64,000 nucleotides of DNA from Anaerolineae bacterium (GTDB lineage: Bacteria; Chloroflexota; Anaerolineae; Anaerolineales; Anaerolineaceae), in the NCBI GenBank assembly GCA_013314735.1, contig JABUFD010000003.1, forward strand, positions 496,001 through 560,000, in the 5' to 3' direction. Positions within the stretch are counted from its first letter, which is position 1; every line of letters begins with the position of its first letter. Made by a program: the position numbers and the translations under genes. The notes below the pieces were generated by a model. The model searched no databases. It saw nothing but the letters and a program-made list of their open reading frames with translations, and was not told where the DNA came from. Below are positions 52,418 through 60,874 of the stretch, piece by piece.

Positions 52418-52939
52418 CTATTCCAGCCGCTCCGCGCATTCGTCCCGATACCCGCAGGCGGCGCAGCGTTCGGGCAGGTCGTGTGAGCGGGGTGGGGTGA
52501 GGCTGACCTTGCGCTGGCGCATCTCGGCCAGCAGGTCGTTGAGCGCGGCTTCCAGCGCTGGGGTGTAGTCCACCTGGAAGCTGCGGTCATTGTAGCGGAT
52601 GATGCCATACGGCGGGCGCTGGCGGAAGATTTCCTCCACCAGCATGCAGTACGCCGCCAGCTGGTAGATGTGGCTGTCATAGGGCTGGCGCGGGGCACGG
52701 CGGCTTTTCACCTCCACCGGCACGGGCAGCCCCTGGTGGCGCACGATATAATCCGGCTTGCCGCTCAGCCCCAGGCGCGCCGAATACAGCGGCTTGACCT
52801 CTTCCCCCGCGCGGCGCGAGCTGTCATCGTAGATGACCTTACCTACAGGCAGGCCTTCCTCCGCCTGCCGTTTGCCGCCGCGCAGCAGCAGAAAGACGGC
52901 CGCCGCCGCCAGGAGCAATGCCAGCAGGATCAGCGGCAT
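52418..52939 (-). CDS. Membrane-anchored Cas4/RecB-like nuclease, C-terminal half
   Basis: 173 residues. Starts with a membrane segment (2-19, PLILLALLLAAAAVFLLL), then the PD-(D/E)XK core: GKPDYIV (D63), PVEVKSR (E76, K78), IYQLAAYCMLVEE (Q93, Y97) and a Cys triad CAACGYRDEC (C159, C162, C168). This is the Cas4/Dna2 nuclease minus its first Fe-S cysteine and His motif, which are found in the small gene just upstream. The ATG follows the upstream stop by a single base (TGA-C-ATG), so the two are translated together. No CRISPR array is present. Confidence 0.8.
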   Translation of the reverse strand: MPLILLALLLAAAAVFLLLRGGKRQAEEGLPVGKVIYDDSSRRAGEEVKPLYSARLGLSGKPDYIVRHQGLPVPVEVKSRRAPRQPYDSHIYQLAAYCMLVEEIFRQRPPYGIIRYNDRSFQVDYTPALEAALNDLLAEMRQRKVSLTPPRSHDLPERCAACGYRDECAERLE

Positions 52940-52940
52940 G

Positions 52941-53180
52941 TCATTTCACCAGCTGCAGGGTAATGCCCACCGCCAGCAGCAGGAGCGCTGCCAGCAGCAG
53001 CACCGCCCCCGCCCGTTGCGCACCGCCGGCGCGGGTCACACGCTGGCCGTGGCGGGCATGGTAGGCGGTGCCTTCCCGCATCGCTTTTTCATTTAAATTC
53101 GGCGCGCCGGTGCGTTGATACCACCAGGCGCGCGCGCAATACAAATAGGTTCCAATTTCCGAAGCACGGATCGTTCGCAT
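52941..53180 (-). CDS. Cas4/RecB-like nuclease, N-terminal half with membrane segment
   Basis: 79 residues. RASEIGTYLYCARAWWYQRTG carries the first Fe-S cysteine (C15) and EGTAYHARHG the His motif (H41) of Cas4-type nucleases. A membrane segment (about 58-77, GAVLLLAALLLLAVGITLQL) ends the protein. Together with the downstream gene all Cas4 motifs are present once, split at a membrane hairpin. It could be a true two-chain enzyme or one gene broken by a one-base shift. Lies 17 bases after the translin-like gene. Confidence 0.75.
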   Translation of the reverse strand: MRTIRASEIGTYLYCARAWWYQRTGAPNLNEKAMREGTAYHARHGQRVTRAGGAQRAGAVLLLAALLLLAVGITLQLVK

Positions 53181-53197
53181 ACCGCCGTCAGGGACGC

Positions 53198-53929
53198 TCA
53201 GTTCTCGCTGCCGGCAGAAGCCTGATCGTCTTCCGCGTCGGGGTCGAATGCCAGGTCAGCGCCCCCCTCTTCCAGGTCGAGGCGCCGCATCAGGTCATGC
53301 ATCGCGCTCGCCAGGCGGTGCTGGCGCAGGCTCATCGTCATATCGCCGCGGGTGCGTTCCAGCACGCCGCGCACCAGGTCGGTCTGGCGCCGCAGGCCGT
53401 AGGTGACGGCATCGGGATAATCGAAGGTGACCAGTTCAGTATAGATCGCGTCCATGTGCTCCAGCAGCACTTCGGCACCGTCCGAATAGCCGCGGCGCAG
53501 GATATCCAGCACGCGCCGGCGCAGTTCGGTGGCGGCTTCGGCCATGCCCTTGGTATAGGCGGCATCTTCCGCCCCCAATGCCGCGGGGGTGGGGAAGGCT
53601 TCGCCCAGCACCAATGCCAGGGTGATGTGCGCCTCAACATATTCCTTGACCGCGTCCTGGGTGTACCCGGCAAAGTACAGGTCGGGGTACGGCGCCAGGT
53701 ATTCTTTTAACGCCGCCACCACCTGGCGCATTTCGGCCAGGTTGGCACGGGCATCATCGAATTCCTCGCGGTGGATGGCGCGGATGGTGTGCGCCGAGAG
53801 GCGCGTTAATTCGCGCGATTGCTGCAGGGCATGGTCCCGCGCCTGGGTGCGGGCTTCGAACGAGGTTCTCAGGCTGTCGGTGATTTCTTTGAGATTGACG
53901 ATACTAGAAATCGATGAAGTCATCGTCAT
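53198..53929 (-). CDS. Translin-family RNA/DNA-binding protein
   Basis: 243 residues from the ATG at 53929 (GGAGA upstream), overlapping the ssb gene by 26 bases. Almost entirely helical. Segments SLRTSFEARTQARDHALQQSRELTRLSAHTIRAIHREEFDDARANL, YPDLYFAGYTQDAVKEYVEAHITLALV and TELRRRVLDILRRGYSDGAEVLLEHMDAIYTELVTFDYPDAVTYGLRRQTDLVRGVLERTRGDMT match the prokaryotic translin group (COG2178), related to the C3PO RNase of eukaryotes. The acidic C-terminal tail resembles an SSB-interaction or regulatory tail. Some databases mislabel such proteins as haloacid dehalogenases. Confidence 0.8.
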   Translation of the reverse strand: MTMTSSISSIVNLKEITDSLRTSFEARTQARDHALQQSRELTRLSAHTIRAIHREEFDDARANLAEMRQVVAALKEYLAPYPDLYFAGYTQDAVKEYVEAHITLALVLGEAFPTPAALGAEDAAYTKGMAEAATELRRRVLDILRRGYSDGAEVLLEHMDAIYTELVTFDYPDAVTYGLRRQTDLVRGVLERTRGDMTMSLRQHRLASAMHDLMRRLDLEEGGADLAFDPDAEDDQASAGSEN

Positions 53930-54359
53930 TAAAATCTCCGAAATCAAAATCGCTGGATGTGGTGGTGGCACCCTGTGCGCCGCCGCCGGCATTGCCGCCG
54001 CCCGCGGTATCGCCGCGTCCGCCGAGGAAGCGCACCGTGTTGGCGGTGACTTCGTAGCTGGCGCCGGCGCTGCCGTCTTGGCGGGTGAAGGTGCGCGGGT
54101 TGCCGCTGTCATCCGAGTTCAGATGGCCTTCCACCAGCACCATGCGCCCCTTTTGCAGGAATTGATTGGTGGTTTCGGCCTGCTTGCCCCACACAGAAAC
54201 GCGGAACCAGGTGGTCTGGCTCACGCGCTGGCCGTCGCGGTTGGTATAGGAGCGGTCGGTGGCGATATTCAGCGAGCAGACTGCCTGCCCGGTGGGGGTG
54301 TAGCGCAATTCGGGATCGCGTCCCAGTCGGCCAACGAGGATAATGGTATGGTATGACAT
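53904..54359 (-). CDS. ssb: Single-stranded DNA-binding protein
   Basis: 151 residues. OB fold with MSYHTIILVGRLGRDPELRYTPTGQAVCSLNIATDR and TTWFRVSVWGKQAETTNQFLQKGRMVLVEGHL. A Gly-rich linker (about 115-135) leads to the acidic tip DDDFIDF, which recruits partner proteins. First gene of a tight operon with the translin-like gene and the split Cas4-like nuclease, unlike the usual rpsF-ssb-rpsR context, so it may be a second, specialised SSB. Confidence 0.93.
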   Translation of the reverse strand: MSYHTIILVGRLGRDPELRYTPTGQAVCSLNIATDRSYTNRDGQRVSQTTWFRVSVWGKQAETTNQFLQKGRMVLVEGHLNSDDSGNPRTFTRQDGSAGASYEVTANTVRFLGGRGDTAGGGNAGGGAQGATTTSSDFDFGDFNDDDFIDF

Positions 54360-54489
54360 GGTTTGGTTTTCCTTTTCATTCTTGGTTCATGGTTCCGGTT
54401 ACAACAAGAAGAGCAAATTGTATTGTACTTCTTAAGCTGATTTTAACACAACTTGTCAATAGATGAACCTGCCTGGAAGGCGGCAGCGA

Positions 54490-55419
54490 TCACACGTACA
54501 CCAGGCAGCCCCGCCCGGCAAGGACCTTTAGCCACCCCGGCACAGCCTGAAGCCGGTTCCAGCGCAGGTCCAGCTTTCTCAAGGCGGGCAGGTCTGCCAG
54601 GCATTCCGGCAGTTCCGCCAGCTGGTTGGCGCGCAGGTCGAGGAACGCCAGGGACTGCAATCGCCCGATCGATTCCGGCAAATGCTGCAGGGCGTTGAAC
54701 CGTAAGTCCAGTTCCTGCAGGGCAGGCAAATAACCGAGGCTTTCCGGCAAGTCCCGCAGCTCATTTCTTTGCAAGACCAGCTTGCGCAAAGAGGTCAGGC
54801 CGCTGATGTCTTCCGGCAGGGCCGCCAGGCGATTGTACTCCACATGCAATTCCACCAACTGGTATAGCCCACCAATCGTTTCCGGCAGGGCAATCAACTG
54901 GTTGCGGTACAGGCGCAATTCCACCAGGTGTTGCAACATTCCCAGCCAGGGCGGTAATTCCGTCAGCGGGTTATCGGTAAAACTCAAATATCGCAGCCGG
55001 GTCAGCAAGCGGATGGCGGCCGGCAGTTCGACAAACCGATTATCACTCAGGTACAGGTATTCCAGTTGGCGCAGTGCCTCGATGGACCCGGGCAGATGAT
55101 CCAGCTGGTTGTGCCCCAGGTCCAGCATCGTCAGCGCAGGAAGGGAATCGAACACATCCGGCAGCTGGCGCAGCTGGTTTTGGGCAAGATTCAGGGTGCG
55201 AAGCGCCCGCAGCCCGCCCAGGCGGGCGGGAATGTCCGTCAGACGGTTGTCGTACAGGCTCAGGGTGCGCAGTTCCTCCATCCCCCACACCGCCGGCGGA
55301 ATTTGTGCCAATTCACAGCCATCAAGGTTCACTTCCTGAATACCAACCGGCACCTGGCCCGCTGCCAGTTGTTCCAATAGCCTCTGTCCATTTTGCGAGG
55401 AACCATGTTGGTGAACCAT
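54490..55419 (-). CDS. Leucine-rich-repeat protein
   Basis: 309 residues from the ATG at 55419 (AAAGGAAAGAG upstream). Ten to twelve LRRs of 23 residues with consensus LxxLxLxxNxLxxLPxxIGxL, e.g. LRTLSLYDNRLTDIPARLGG and LQELDLRFNALQHLPESIGR. No signal peptide, no GTPase or kinase domain. Plant intracellular LRR (PIRL)-type repeats; acts by protein contact. Divergent from the flavodoxin gene. Confidence 0.85.
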   Translation of the reverse strand: MVHQHGSSQNGQRLLEQLAAGQVPVGIQEVNLDGCELAQIPPAVWGMEELRTLSLYDNRLTDIPARLGGLRALRTLNLAQNQLRQLPDVFDSLPALTMLDLGHNQLDHLPGSIEALRQLEYLYLSDNRFVELPAAIRLLTRLRYLSFTDNPLTELPPWLGMLQHLVELRLYRNQLIALPETIGGLYQLVELHVEYNRLAALPEDISGLTSLRKLVLQRNELRDLPESLGYLPALQELDLRFNALQHLPESIGRLQSLAFLDLRANQLAELPECLADLPALRKLDLRWNRLQAVPGWLKVLAGRGCLVYV

Positions 55420-55578
55420 TCTCTTTCCTTTCTCGGGTGCCGGTATGGTAAGTGTATCAGAATCCACCCCATGCAGGCAGGCCAATCCTGCAGTGACCAC
55501 TTTGTTAACGTTCCGCAACCCACCGCACTGCTTCCCGTATAATAAAAGGAAGGCATACATCTGAAGGAGAAAAATCAA

Positions 55579-56094
55579 ATGACACAGAAAAAAGTATTGG
55601 TCACCTACGGCAGCTGGCTTGGTTCCACCCGCGAAGTGGCGGAACGTATCGGCGAAGTGCTGCGCCGCCAGGGCGCGCAGGTGGATGTGATTGACGGGCG
55701 CACGTTAAAAAGCGCCGCCGGGTATGACGGCATCCTGATCGGTACGGCCGTGCGGGCCGGGATGCTGCCGGGTGGGGCGCGCCGCGCCGTCCGCAAGGTG
55801 GCCGCCACCGCCCAGGGTACGCCCGCTGCCGGTTTTGTGGTGTGCCTGGCCATCACCGATGAAAAGATCGAGGATCGCGAAATCACATCGCGCGCCTACC
55901 TCACCAAGCATACCGAGAAAGCCGGGCTGAAGCTGGTGGATGTGCAGCCTTTCGCCGGCGCGGTGCTGGCGCAAAACGCGCGCGGTTTTATGAAGATGGT
56001 CACAAAATCGATGGCCGAACAGACCGGCGACAAACGCGATTGGAGCGCCATCGAATCCTGGGCGCAGGCCGTTTTCCCCAAACTGCTTCCTTAA
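55579..56094 (+). CDS. Flavodoxin-domain protein (HemG-like)
   Basis: 171 residues, GGAG before the ATG. KVLVTYGSWLGSTREVAERIGEVLRRQG is the FMN phosphate loop, YDGILIGTAVRAGMLPGGARRAVR the second FMN-contact region. The size and SRAYLTKHTEKAGL segment recall menaquinone-dependent protoporphyrinogen oxidase (HemG)-like flavodoxins. No haem genes nearby, so only the flavodoxin fold is certain. Confidence 0.82.
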   Translation: MTQKKVLVTYGSWLGSTREVAERIGEVLRRQGAQVDVIDGRTLKSAAGYDGILIGTAVRAGMLPGGARRAVRKVAATAQGTPAAGFVVCLAITDEKIEDREITSRAYLTKHTEKAGLKLVDVQPFAGAVLAQNARGFMKMVTKSMAEQTGDKRDWSAIESWAQAVFPKLLP

Positions 56095-56103
56095 GTCGCG
56101 CCG

Positions 56104-56931
56104 TTAAGCTGGCAGACCCTTGAGGAATTCCCGCACCACGGCAAGATAAGCTTCGAACTGGTCGCGGCGGATGTTGTGTCCGCTGCCCGCCACATGCGCC
56201 ACCTTGCAGGTGGCGCAGATGGATTGCGCCTGCGCCGCGCCTTGCGGTGAAACAATCGCGCCTTTGTCACGCTCGCCCGTGATCAACAGCAGCGGGCATT
56301 GCACACGGGACAGGATTTCCATCCCGGTGGTTTCTTCTTTGATCACCGCCAGGCTGCGGATGAAATCCCAGCTCAGGCGCTTCTTGGAGGCAATCCACGG
56401 TTCCAGTTCCACCGGGGGGTAATGCAGGGTATACTTTTGGGCCATCCGCCGCAGCAAAAAGCGCGGCAGCAGTTTGGTGCGGCGCGCCCCCTTCCGCATC
56501 AACTGCCCCAGGTCACGCGCGGTGCCCTGGCCGAACACGGTTTCACCCTCCAGGATCAGGATCGGATCTTCAAGGACAGCCGCGCGGATACTTTCGGGGT
56601 AGAGTGCGGCGGCAAACAGGGTGGTCTGCGCGCCCATCGAGTGCCCCATGATCACCGGCCGCTCCAGCCGCAGCGCGCCAATCAACCCCACCAGGTCTTC
56701 GGCACGGGCGGTGCTGCTGTAGTCACCGCGTCCGCTGCCGCTGCGCCCATGCCCGCGCGCGTCCGGCAGGACCACATCGTAGTCATCCTGCAGCGCCTGC
56801 GCCAGGCGCGTCCAGCACAGGCCGTCATCGGTGGCGCCGTGCGATAACACCAGGGGTGGTTTGCTGCCGCCGGTGCGCGTGTAATGAATCTTCAGGCCAT
56901 TCACCACCACATTCGCCTGCTGCCATTCTGC
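56104..56931 (-). CDS. Alpha/beta hydrolase
   Basis: 275 residues from the ATG at 56931 (GGAGG upstream). Oxyanion region LSHGATDDGLCWTRLA, nucleophile elbow GHSMGAQ (S98), acid region LLITGERDKGAIV and GSGHNIRRDQFEAYLAVVREFL with the catalytic His. YDVVLPDARGHGRSG is the usual strand-4 segment. Esterase, lactonase or C-C hydrolase activity is possible. Convergent with the flavodoxin gene. Confidence 0.88.
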   Translation of the reverse strand, partial: AEWQQANVVVNGLKIHYTRTGGSKPPLVLSHGATDDGLCWTRLAQALQDDYDVVLPDARGHGRSGSGRGDYSSTARAEDLVGLIGALRLERPVIMGHSMGAQTTLFAAALYPESIRAAVLEDPILILEGETVFGQGTARDLGQLMRKGARRTKLLPRFLLRRMAQKYTLHYPPVELEPWIASKKRLSWDFIRSLAVIKEETTGMEILSRVQCPLLLITGERDKGAIVSPQGAAQAQSICATCKVAHVAGSGHNIRRDQFEAYLAVVREFLKGLPA

Positions 56932-57238
56932 CATACTCACCTCCGATTGCACTCCATCTGCCAGTGAGTATAACAAAAAACCTTGCCTGCGGTTCGCTTT
57001 TTTTGTACAATCAGGTTAACAGGCGGTTATTTTTTTAACACATTCACTCTTACACCCATCATCATCCCTCCCCGCGCCCCGGCCGAACCACACCACGGCA
57101 CCATTCACTCCCCCATTCAAACCACGCCAGACCACATCCCCCATGCGGTCATTTGGCATTTTCCACCGTCACCCTTTTCCAGCACTGCCAGGGATGAGCA
57201 CGTTTTGGGTTTCACCCCATGAAAGGAACGGTAAACGA
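56932..57238. other. Intergenic region
   Basis: 307 bases between divergent genes. C-rich and AT-rich segments alternate; no gene, RNA or repeat is recognised. It should hold the promoters of the hydrolase and the small protein gene. Confidence 0.35.
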
Positions 57239-57493
57239 ATGAACAAATATTCCCCCCTCGAAAAGTACCTGTACTACCTGAAACGCTACGACACTGTCAT
57301 CAACCTGCCCTTTGCGGAAATCGAAGAGATCATCGGCAAACCCCTGCCCCCTTCCGCCCACAAGCACCCCGCGTGGTGGGCGAATGATTCCACCGGCTCG
57401 CACACCCATGCACGGGCGTGGATGCGCGCCGGCTGGAAGGTGGACCACATTGATCTCGCCAACGAGTATGTTGAATTTTCCGTAACCGAATAA
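57239..57493 (+). CDS. Small hypothetical protein with conserved WWxND/ARAW motif
   Basis: 84 residues from the ATG at 57239 (AAGGAACGG upstream). Pattern LPFAEIEEIIGKPLPPSAHKHPAWWANDSTGSHTHARAWMRAGWKVDHIDL is a recurrent small bacterial domain of unknown function that I recall also as an accessory domain in larger proteins. No signal or membrane segment. Confidence 0.75.
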   Translation: MNKYSPLEKYLYYLKRYDTVINLPFAEIEEIIGKPLPPSAHKHPAWWANDSTGSHTHARAWMRAGWKVDHIDLANEYVEFSVTE

Positions 57494-57558
57494 GCCATTC
57501 GCCAGCCCGTGCCCGGCGCTTTCATTTTTCAACTGCCGGGCGCGGTGCCGAAACCCTG

Positions 57559-57564
57559 TATAAT
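57559..57564 (+). promoter_or_regulatory. Candidate leaderless -10 box (TATAAT)
   Basis: Perfect TATAAT, seven bases, then the ATG (57572) of the EamA transporter. The spacer contains AGGGG, too close to the ATG for a standard leader. Confidence 0.5.
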
Positions 57565-57571
57565 CAGGGGC

Positions 57572-58507
57572 ATGTCCACTGCGCCTGCCCCCCAATCGAT
57601 GACCGCCCGCGACTGGCTGCTGACGGTGACGCTTTCGGTGGCATGGGGGATTTCCTTCTTTTTTATCAAGCTTGCCCTGCATGACCTGCACCCCCTTACG
57701 ATCGTCTTTGGCCGGGTGGCAGTGGCGGCATTGGCCCTCAACATCATCCTGCGCCTGCGCGGTGAACACCTGCCCGCCAGCCGCGCCGACTGGAAACACC
57801 TGCTGGTGATCTCGCTGCTCAACAACGTGATCCCCTTTACCCTCATCGCCTGGGCGCAGACCCAGATCGCCTCGAGCCTGACCTCGATCCTGAATGCCTC
57901 CGCCCCGCTGTGGGGGGTGTTGCTGGCGTATACCGTCAACCGCGAACGCCTCAGCGGGGGGCGCGTGCTGGGGATGCTGCTCGGGTTCGGCGGGGTGATC
58001 GTCACCATCGGCGTTGACAGCCTGGGCGGATTGGGGATGAACATCCTTGCCCAGCTGGGCATGCTGGCAGCGACCTTTTCCTACGCCCTCTCCGGCGCCT
58101 ACACGCAGCGCGTCCGCCACCTTTCTCCCCCGGTGATCGCGGCCGGCCAGGTGACGGTCTCGACCGTGCTGATGCTCCCGCTGACACTGCTGATCGCGAA
58201 CCCTTTACAGGGGCCGATGCCGGGGCTGCTGTCGTGGGCGGCGGTGCTGGAACTGGGGTTGATCGGCACCACCGTTGCCTACCTGCTGTATTTCCGCCTG
58301 CTGGCTTCGGCCGGCGCCAGCAACGCCCTGCTGACCACGTTCCTGATCCCGATCACGGCGCTGCTGATGGGCATCCTGCTGCTGGGCGAAACCCTGGCCC
58401 CGTATCACATCGCCGGTATGGCGTTGATCCTGGGCGGGTTATTGGTGATCGACGGGCGCATTTTCCGGCTGGTCCGCCGGAAACAGGTACCGGTTTCGGC
58501 GGAATAA
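57572..58507 (+). CDS. EamA/DMT-family transporter
   Basis: 311 residues from the ATG at 57572. Ten membrane segments in two EamA repeats: WGISFFFIKLALHDLHPLTIVFGRV at the start, LASSGASNALLTTFLIPITALLMGILLLGETL-like motif in the second half and a basic tail RLVRRK. Not closely similar to the EamA protein at 5948. Exporter of small metabolites, substrate unknown. Confidence 0.88.
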   Translation: MSTAPAPQSMTARDWLLTVTLSVAWGISFFFIKLALHDLHPLTIVFGRVAVAALALNIILRLRGEHLPASRADWKHLLVISLLNNVIPFTLIAWAQTQIASSLTSILNASAPLWGVLLAYTVNRERLSGGRVLGMLLGFGGVIVTIGVDSLGGLGMNILAQLGMLAATFSYALSGAYTQRVRHLSPPVIAAGQVTVSTVLMLPLTLLIANPLQGPMPGLLSWAAVLELGLIGTTVAYLLYFRLLASAGASNALLTTFLIPITALLMGILLLGETLAPYHIAGMALILGGLLVIDGRIFRLVRRKQVPVSAE

Positions 58508-58543
58508 ATCGGGCACAACCCAACCCGGTACGGCGCTGCCGGT

Positions 58544-59899
58544 TTACAGATCGACAAAATACGATGCCGCTGCCTGGTCGATCAACTGCGGCGACAACAC
58601 CGGCTGGATCGCGTAAAACTGGGCGATGTCCAGGATATGGTCGCAAATGTCGCGCGGATGGTTGGCGCGCAGCGGGCGTTTCTTCTTCTGGTACCATTCC
58701 TGCAGCAGGTACGCCAACCCCTGGTCGCTGTACTGGATGTGCTTCTGGCGCGCCACTTCGATGAAAATCTTGCGGTATTCATCATAACTCGGGTTGCCGA
58801 TCTCGATCTTGTGGCGCAGGCGGCGCAGGAAGGCCTCATCCACCAGTTCTTTGGGCGGCAGGTTGGTGGAAAACACCACCAGCACATCAAAGGGGGTCTC
58901 GATCTTCTTGCCGTTGTGCAGCGTCAGGTAATCCACCCGGTTCTCCAGCGGTACGATCCAGCGGTTGAGCAGGTCGCGCGGACGCGCCTGCTGCCGGCCA
59001 AAGTCATCGATCAGCAGGATACCGCCGGTGGCCTTCAACTGGAACGGCGCTTCGTAATACTTGGCGGTGTCATCATACACCAGGTCAAGTTCCTCCAGCG
59101 TCAGTTCACCGCCGACCATCACGAACGGGCGTTTGATCTTCACCCAGCGCTGGTCCATGCGGTTCTTGAGCAGGAAATCGGTCTTGCCGCGCTGGCCCTT
59201 GCCGCCGGGGGTTTCATCCACCGCCTGGTGGTTGAGTTCATCGTAGAATTTCACCACCTGCCCGTCGATGTAGATCGCATGCGGCACGTAGATCGGGTCG
59301 CGCTGGATCAGGCGGGCAATGGCTTTGGCGGCGCTGGTCTTGCCGTTGCCGGGCGGGCCATACATGAAGATCGAGGAACCGGAGATCACCGCCGGACCCA
59401 ATTGCGAAAGCACCGTCTTGGAAAAGGTCAGCCCGGCAAAGGCCTGTTCCATGATCTGCGGATTGACGTTGAGCTTGCCCAGCGATTGCTGTTTGACCAC
59501 CTGCACGTATTCCTCCAGCGTCACCGGGGCCGGGCCGGCGTAGGTGCTGCGCGCCAGCGCTTCCCGCGCGCGGTTGATACCGCCGCCGGTGATCTCGTAC
59601 ACGTAGTTGCCCTGGCTGAAGCTGCTGCCGGTGGCGGAGCGCACCTCGACCATTTTGTCACGCTTGAGGGTTTCCAGCAGGCGCTCGACCACGCCCACAA
59701 ACGGCAGGCAGATTTCCTCCGAGATTTGCGTCCCGCGCATCACCCCGCCGTAATACATCACCTTTAACACCAGGTCCTGCAGCCACACATCGTTCAGCCC
59801 GGTTTCCTCCACCGAGGTCACCGCCTGCGGCTGGAACGCCGGGCGCTTGCCGCTGCTGGCGCTGCGTAATTTCGCCTGTAAATCCTGCATTTCTGCCAT
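58544..59899 (-). CDS. AAA+ ATPase
   Basis: 451 residues from the ATG at 59899 (GGGAG seven bases upstream). N-terminal 170 residues include a winged-helix-like part (TQISEEICLPFVGVVERLLETLKRDKMVEVRSATG). Walker A GPPGNGKT (181-188), Walker B GGILLIDDFGRQ, sensor 1 VVFSTNLPPKELVD with arginine-finger region RRLRHKIEIG. The layout resembles the ATPases associated with type II/Tad secretion or MoxR-like chaperones but no partner gene is adjacent. Cytosolic motor or chaperone of unknown target. Confidence 0.85.
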   Translation of the reverse strand: MAEMQDLQAKLRSASSGKRPAFQPQAVTSVEETGLNDVWLQDLVLKVMYYGGVMRGTQISEEICLPFVGVVERLLETLKRDKMVEVRSATGSSFSQGNYVYEITGGGINRAREALARSTYAGPAPVTLEEYVQVVKQQSLGKLNVNPQIMEQAFAGLTFSKTVLSQLGPAVISGSSIFMYGPPGNGKTSAAKAIARLIQRDPIYVPHAIYIDGQVVKFYDELNHQAVDETPGGKGQRGKTDFLLKNRMDQRWVKIKRPFVMVGGELTLEELDLVYDDTAKYYEAPFQLKATGGILLIDDFGRQQARPRDLLNRWIVPLENRVDYLTLHNGKKIETPFDVLVVFSTNLPPKELVDEAFLRRLRHKIEIGNPSYDEYRKIFIEVARQKHIQYSDQGLAYLLQEWYQKKKRPLRANHPRDICDHILDIAQFYAIQPVLSPQLIDQAAASYFVDL

Positions 59900-60123
59900 C
59901 GCAATACTCCCTTCCAACACAACCAACCGGGGAAAGATTCTCTCATTCAGCCAATGGCTTAATTGTACAACCATTTTTGCAAAAATTATTCCGTCCACCG
60001 CCCCGAATTGCCGCTTCTGATGAATTATTTACGACCGCGCGGCGCTTGTTTACCCAATTCATACACCCGCCCGTTACAATCAGTCTGATACCTCCAACCA
60101 GACCCCGACAGGAAACCCATCCC

Positions 60124-60720
60124 ATGCACAAACCCGCCCCCACCGACCATCCCATCCACGAGATTCTACAAAACCGCTGGAGCCCGCGTGCCTTTTCGGA
60201 TGCGCTGCCCGAAACCGAAATCCTGCTGTCACTGTTCGAAGCCGCGCGCTGGACGCCTTCCAGCATGAACGCCCAGCCGTGGGCCTTCATCCTCGCCCGC
60301 CGCGATGACCCAGCCGCATACCAGCGCATGTTCTCGCTCCTCACCGAAAACAACCAGCGCTGGGCCGCCGGCGCGCCGCTGCTGGTGCTGGCGGTGATGA
60401 ACAGCCTGCGCCCCAACGGCAAACCCCACCGCTGGGCGCCCTACGACCTGGGGCAGGCGGTGGCGCACCTCACCTTCCAGGCCGGCGCGCTGGGGCTTGC
60501 TGTGCACCAGATGGGCGGATTCGATGCCGCCCGTGCCGCCGAAGTGTATCAACTGCCCACCGGCTACGAAGCCATGGCCGTGCTGGCGATCGGCGCCGCC
60601 GGTGACCCCGCCGCCCTCCCCGATGACCTGCGCCAGCGCGAACTGTCCCCGCGCGAACGCAAACCCCTGCCCGAAGTGGTATTCGATGGCGAATGGGGCA
60701 GGCCGTTGATTGAGCGGTAA
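60124..60720 (+). CDS. Nitroreductase-family FMN oxidoreductase
   Basis: 198 residues. Typical start ILQNRWSPRAFSDALPETEILLSLFEAARWTPSSMNAQPWAFIL with the FMN-binding Arg/Ser residues, and the late YDLGQAVAHLTFQAGALGLAVHQMGGFD. These dimeric flavoenzymes reduce nitro compounds, quinones or unsaturated carbonyls. A short leader with AGGAAA lies 12 bases before the ATG. Last GC-rich gene before the AT-rich defence-like operon. Confidence 0.88.
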   Translation: MHKPAPTDHPIHEILQNRWSPRAFSDALPETEILLSLFEAARWTPSSMNAQPWAFILARRDDPAAYQRMFSLLTENNQRWAAGAPLLVLAVMNSLRPNGKPHRWAPYDLGQAVAHLTFQAGALGLAVHQMGGFDAARAAEVYQLPTGYEAMAVLAIGAAGDPAALPDDLRQRELSPRERKPLPEVVFDGEWGRPLIER

Positions 60721-60841
60721 AATTGCCGGGGAAGGGTTCCGGCACGGGAAACCATTGAAGGAAAGTCTTACTACACAAAGATTAACTTAACAGATAAGCT
60801 TACTGGTTCGAGTAGGGCTATGTAATTTTTCTCATTGATAC

Positions 60842-60847
60842 TATAAT
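60842..60847 (+). promoter_or_regulatory. Candidate -10 box (TATAAT) of the druA-nurA-herA operon
   Basis: TATAAT lies 27 bases before the ATG at 60875; no good -35 box is visible at 17 bases. AAGG precedes the start codon, so translation uses a normal leader. Confidence 0.4.
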
Positions 60848-60874
60848 CCATAAGTAGAAGGGATTAAGGTATCA

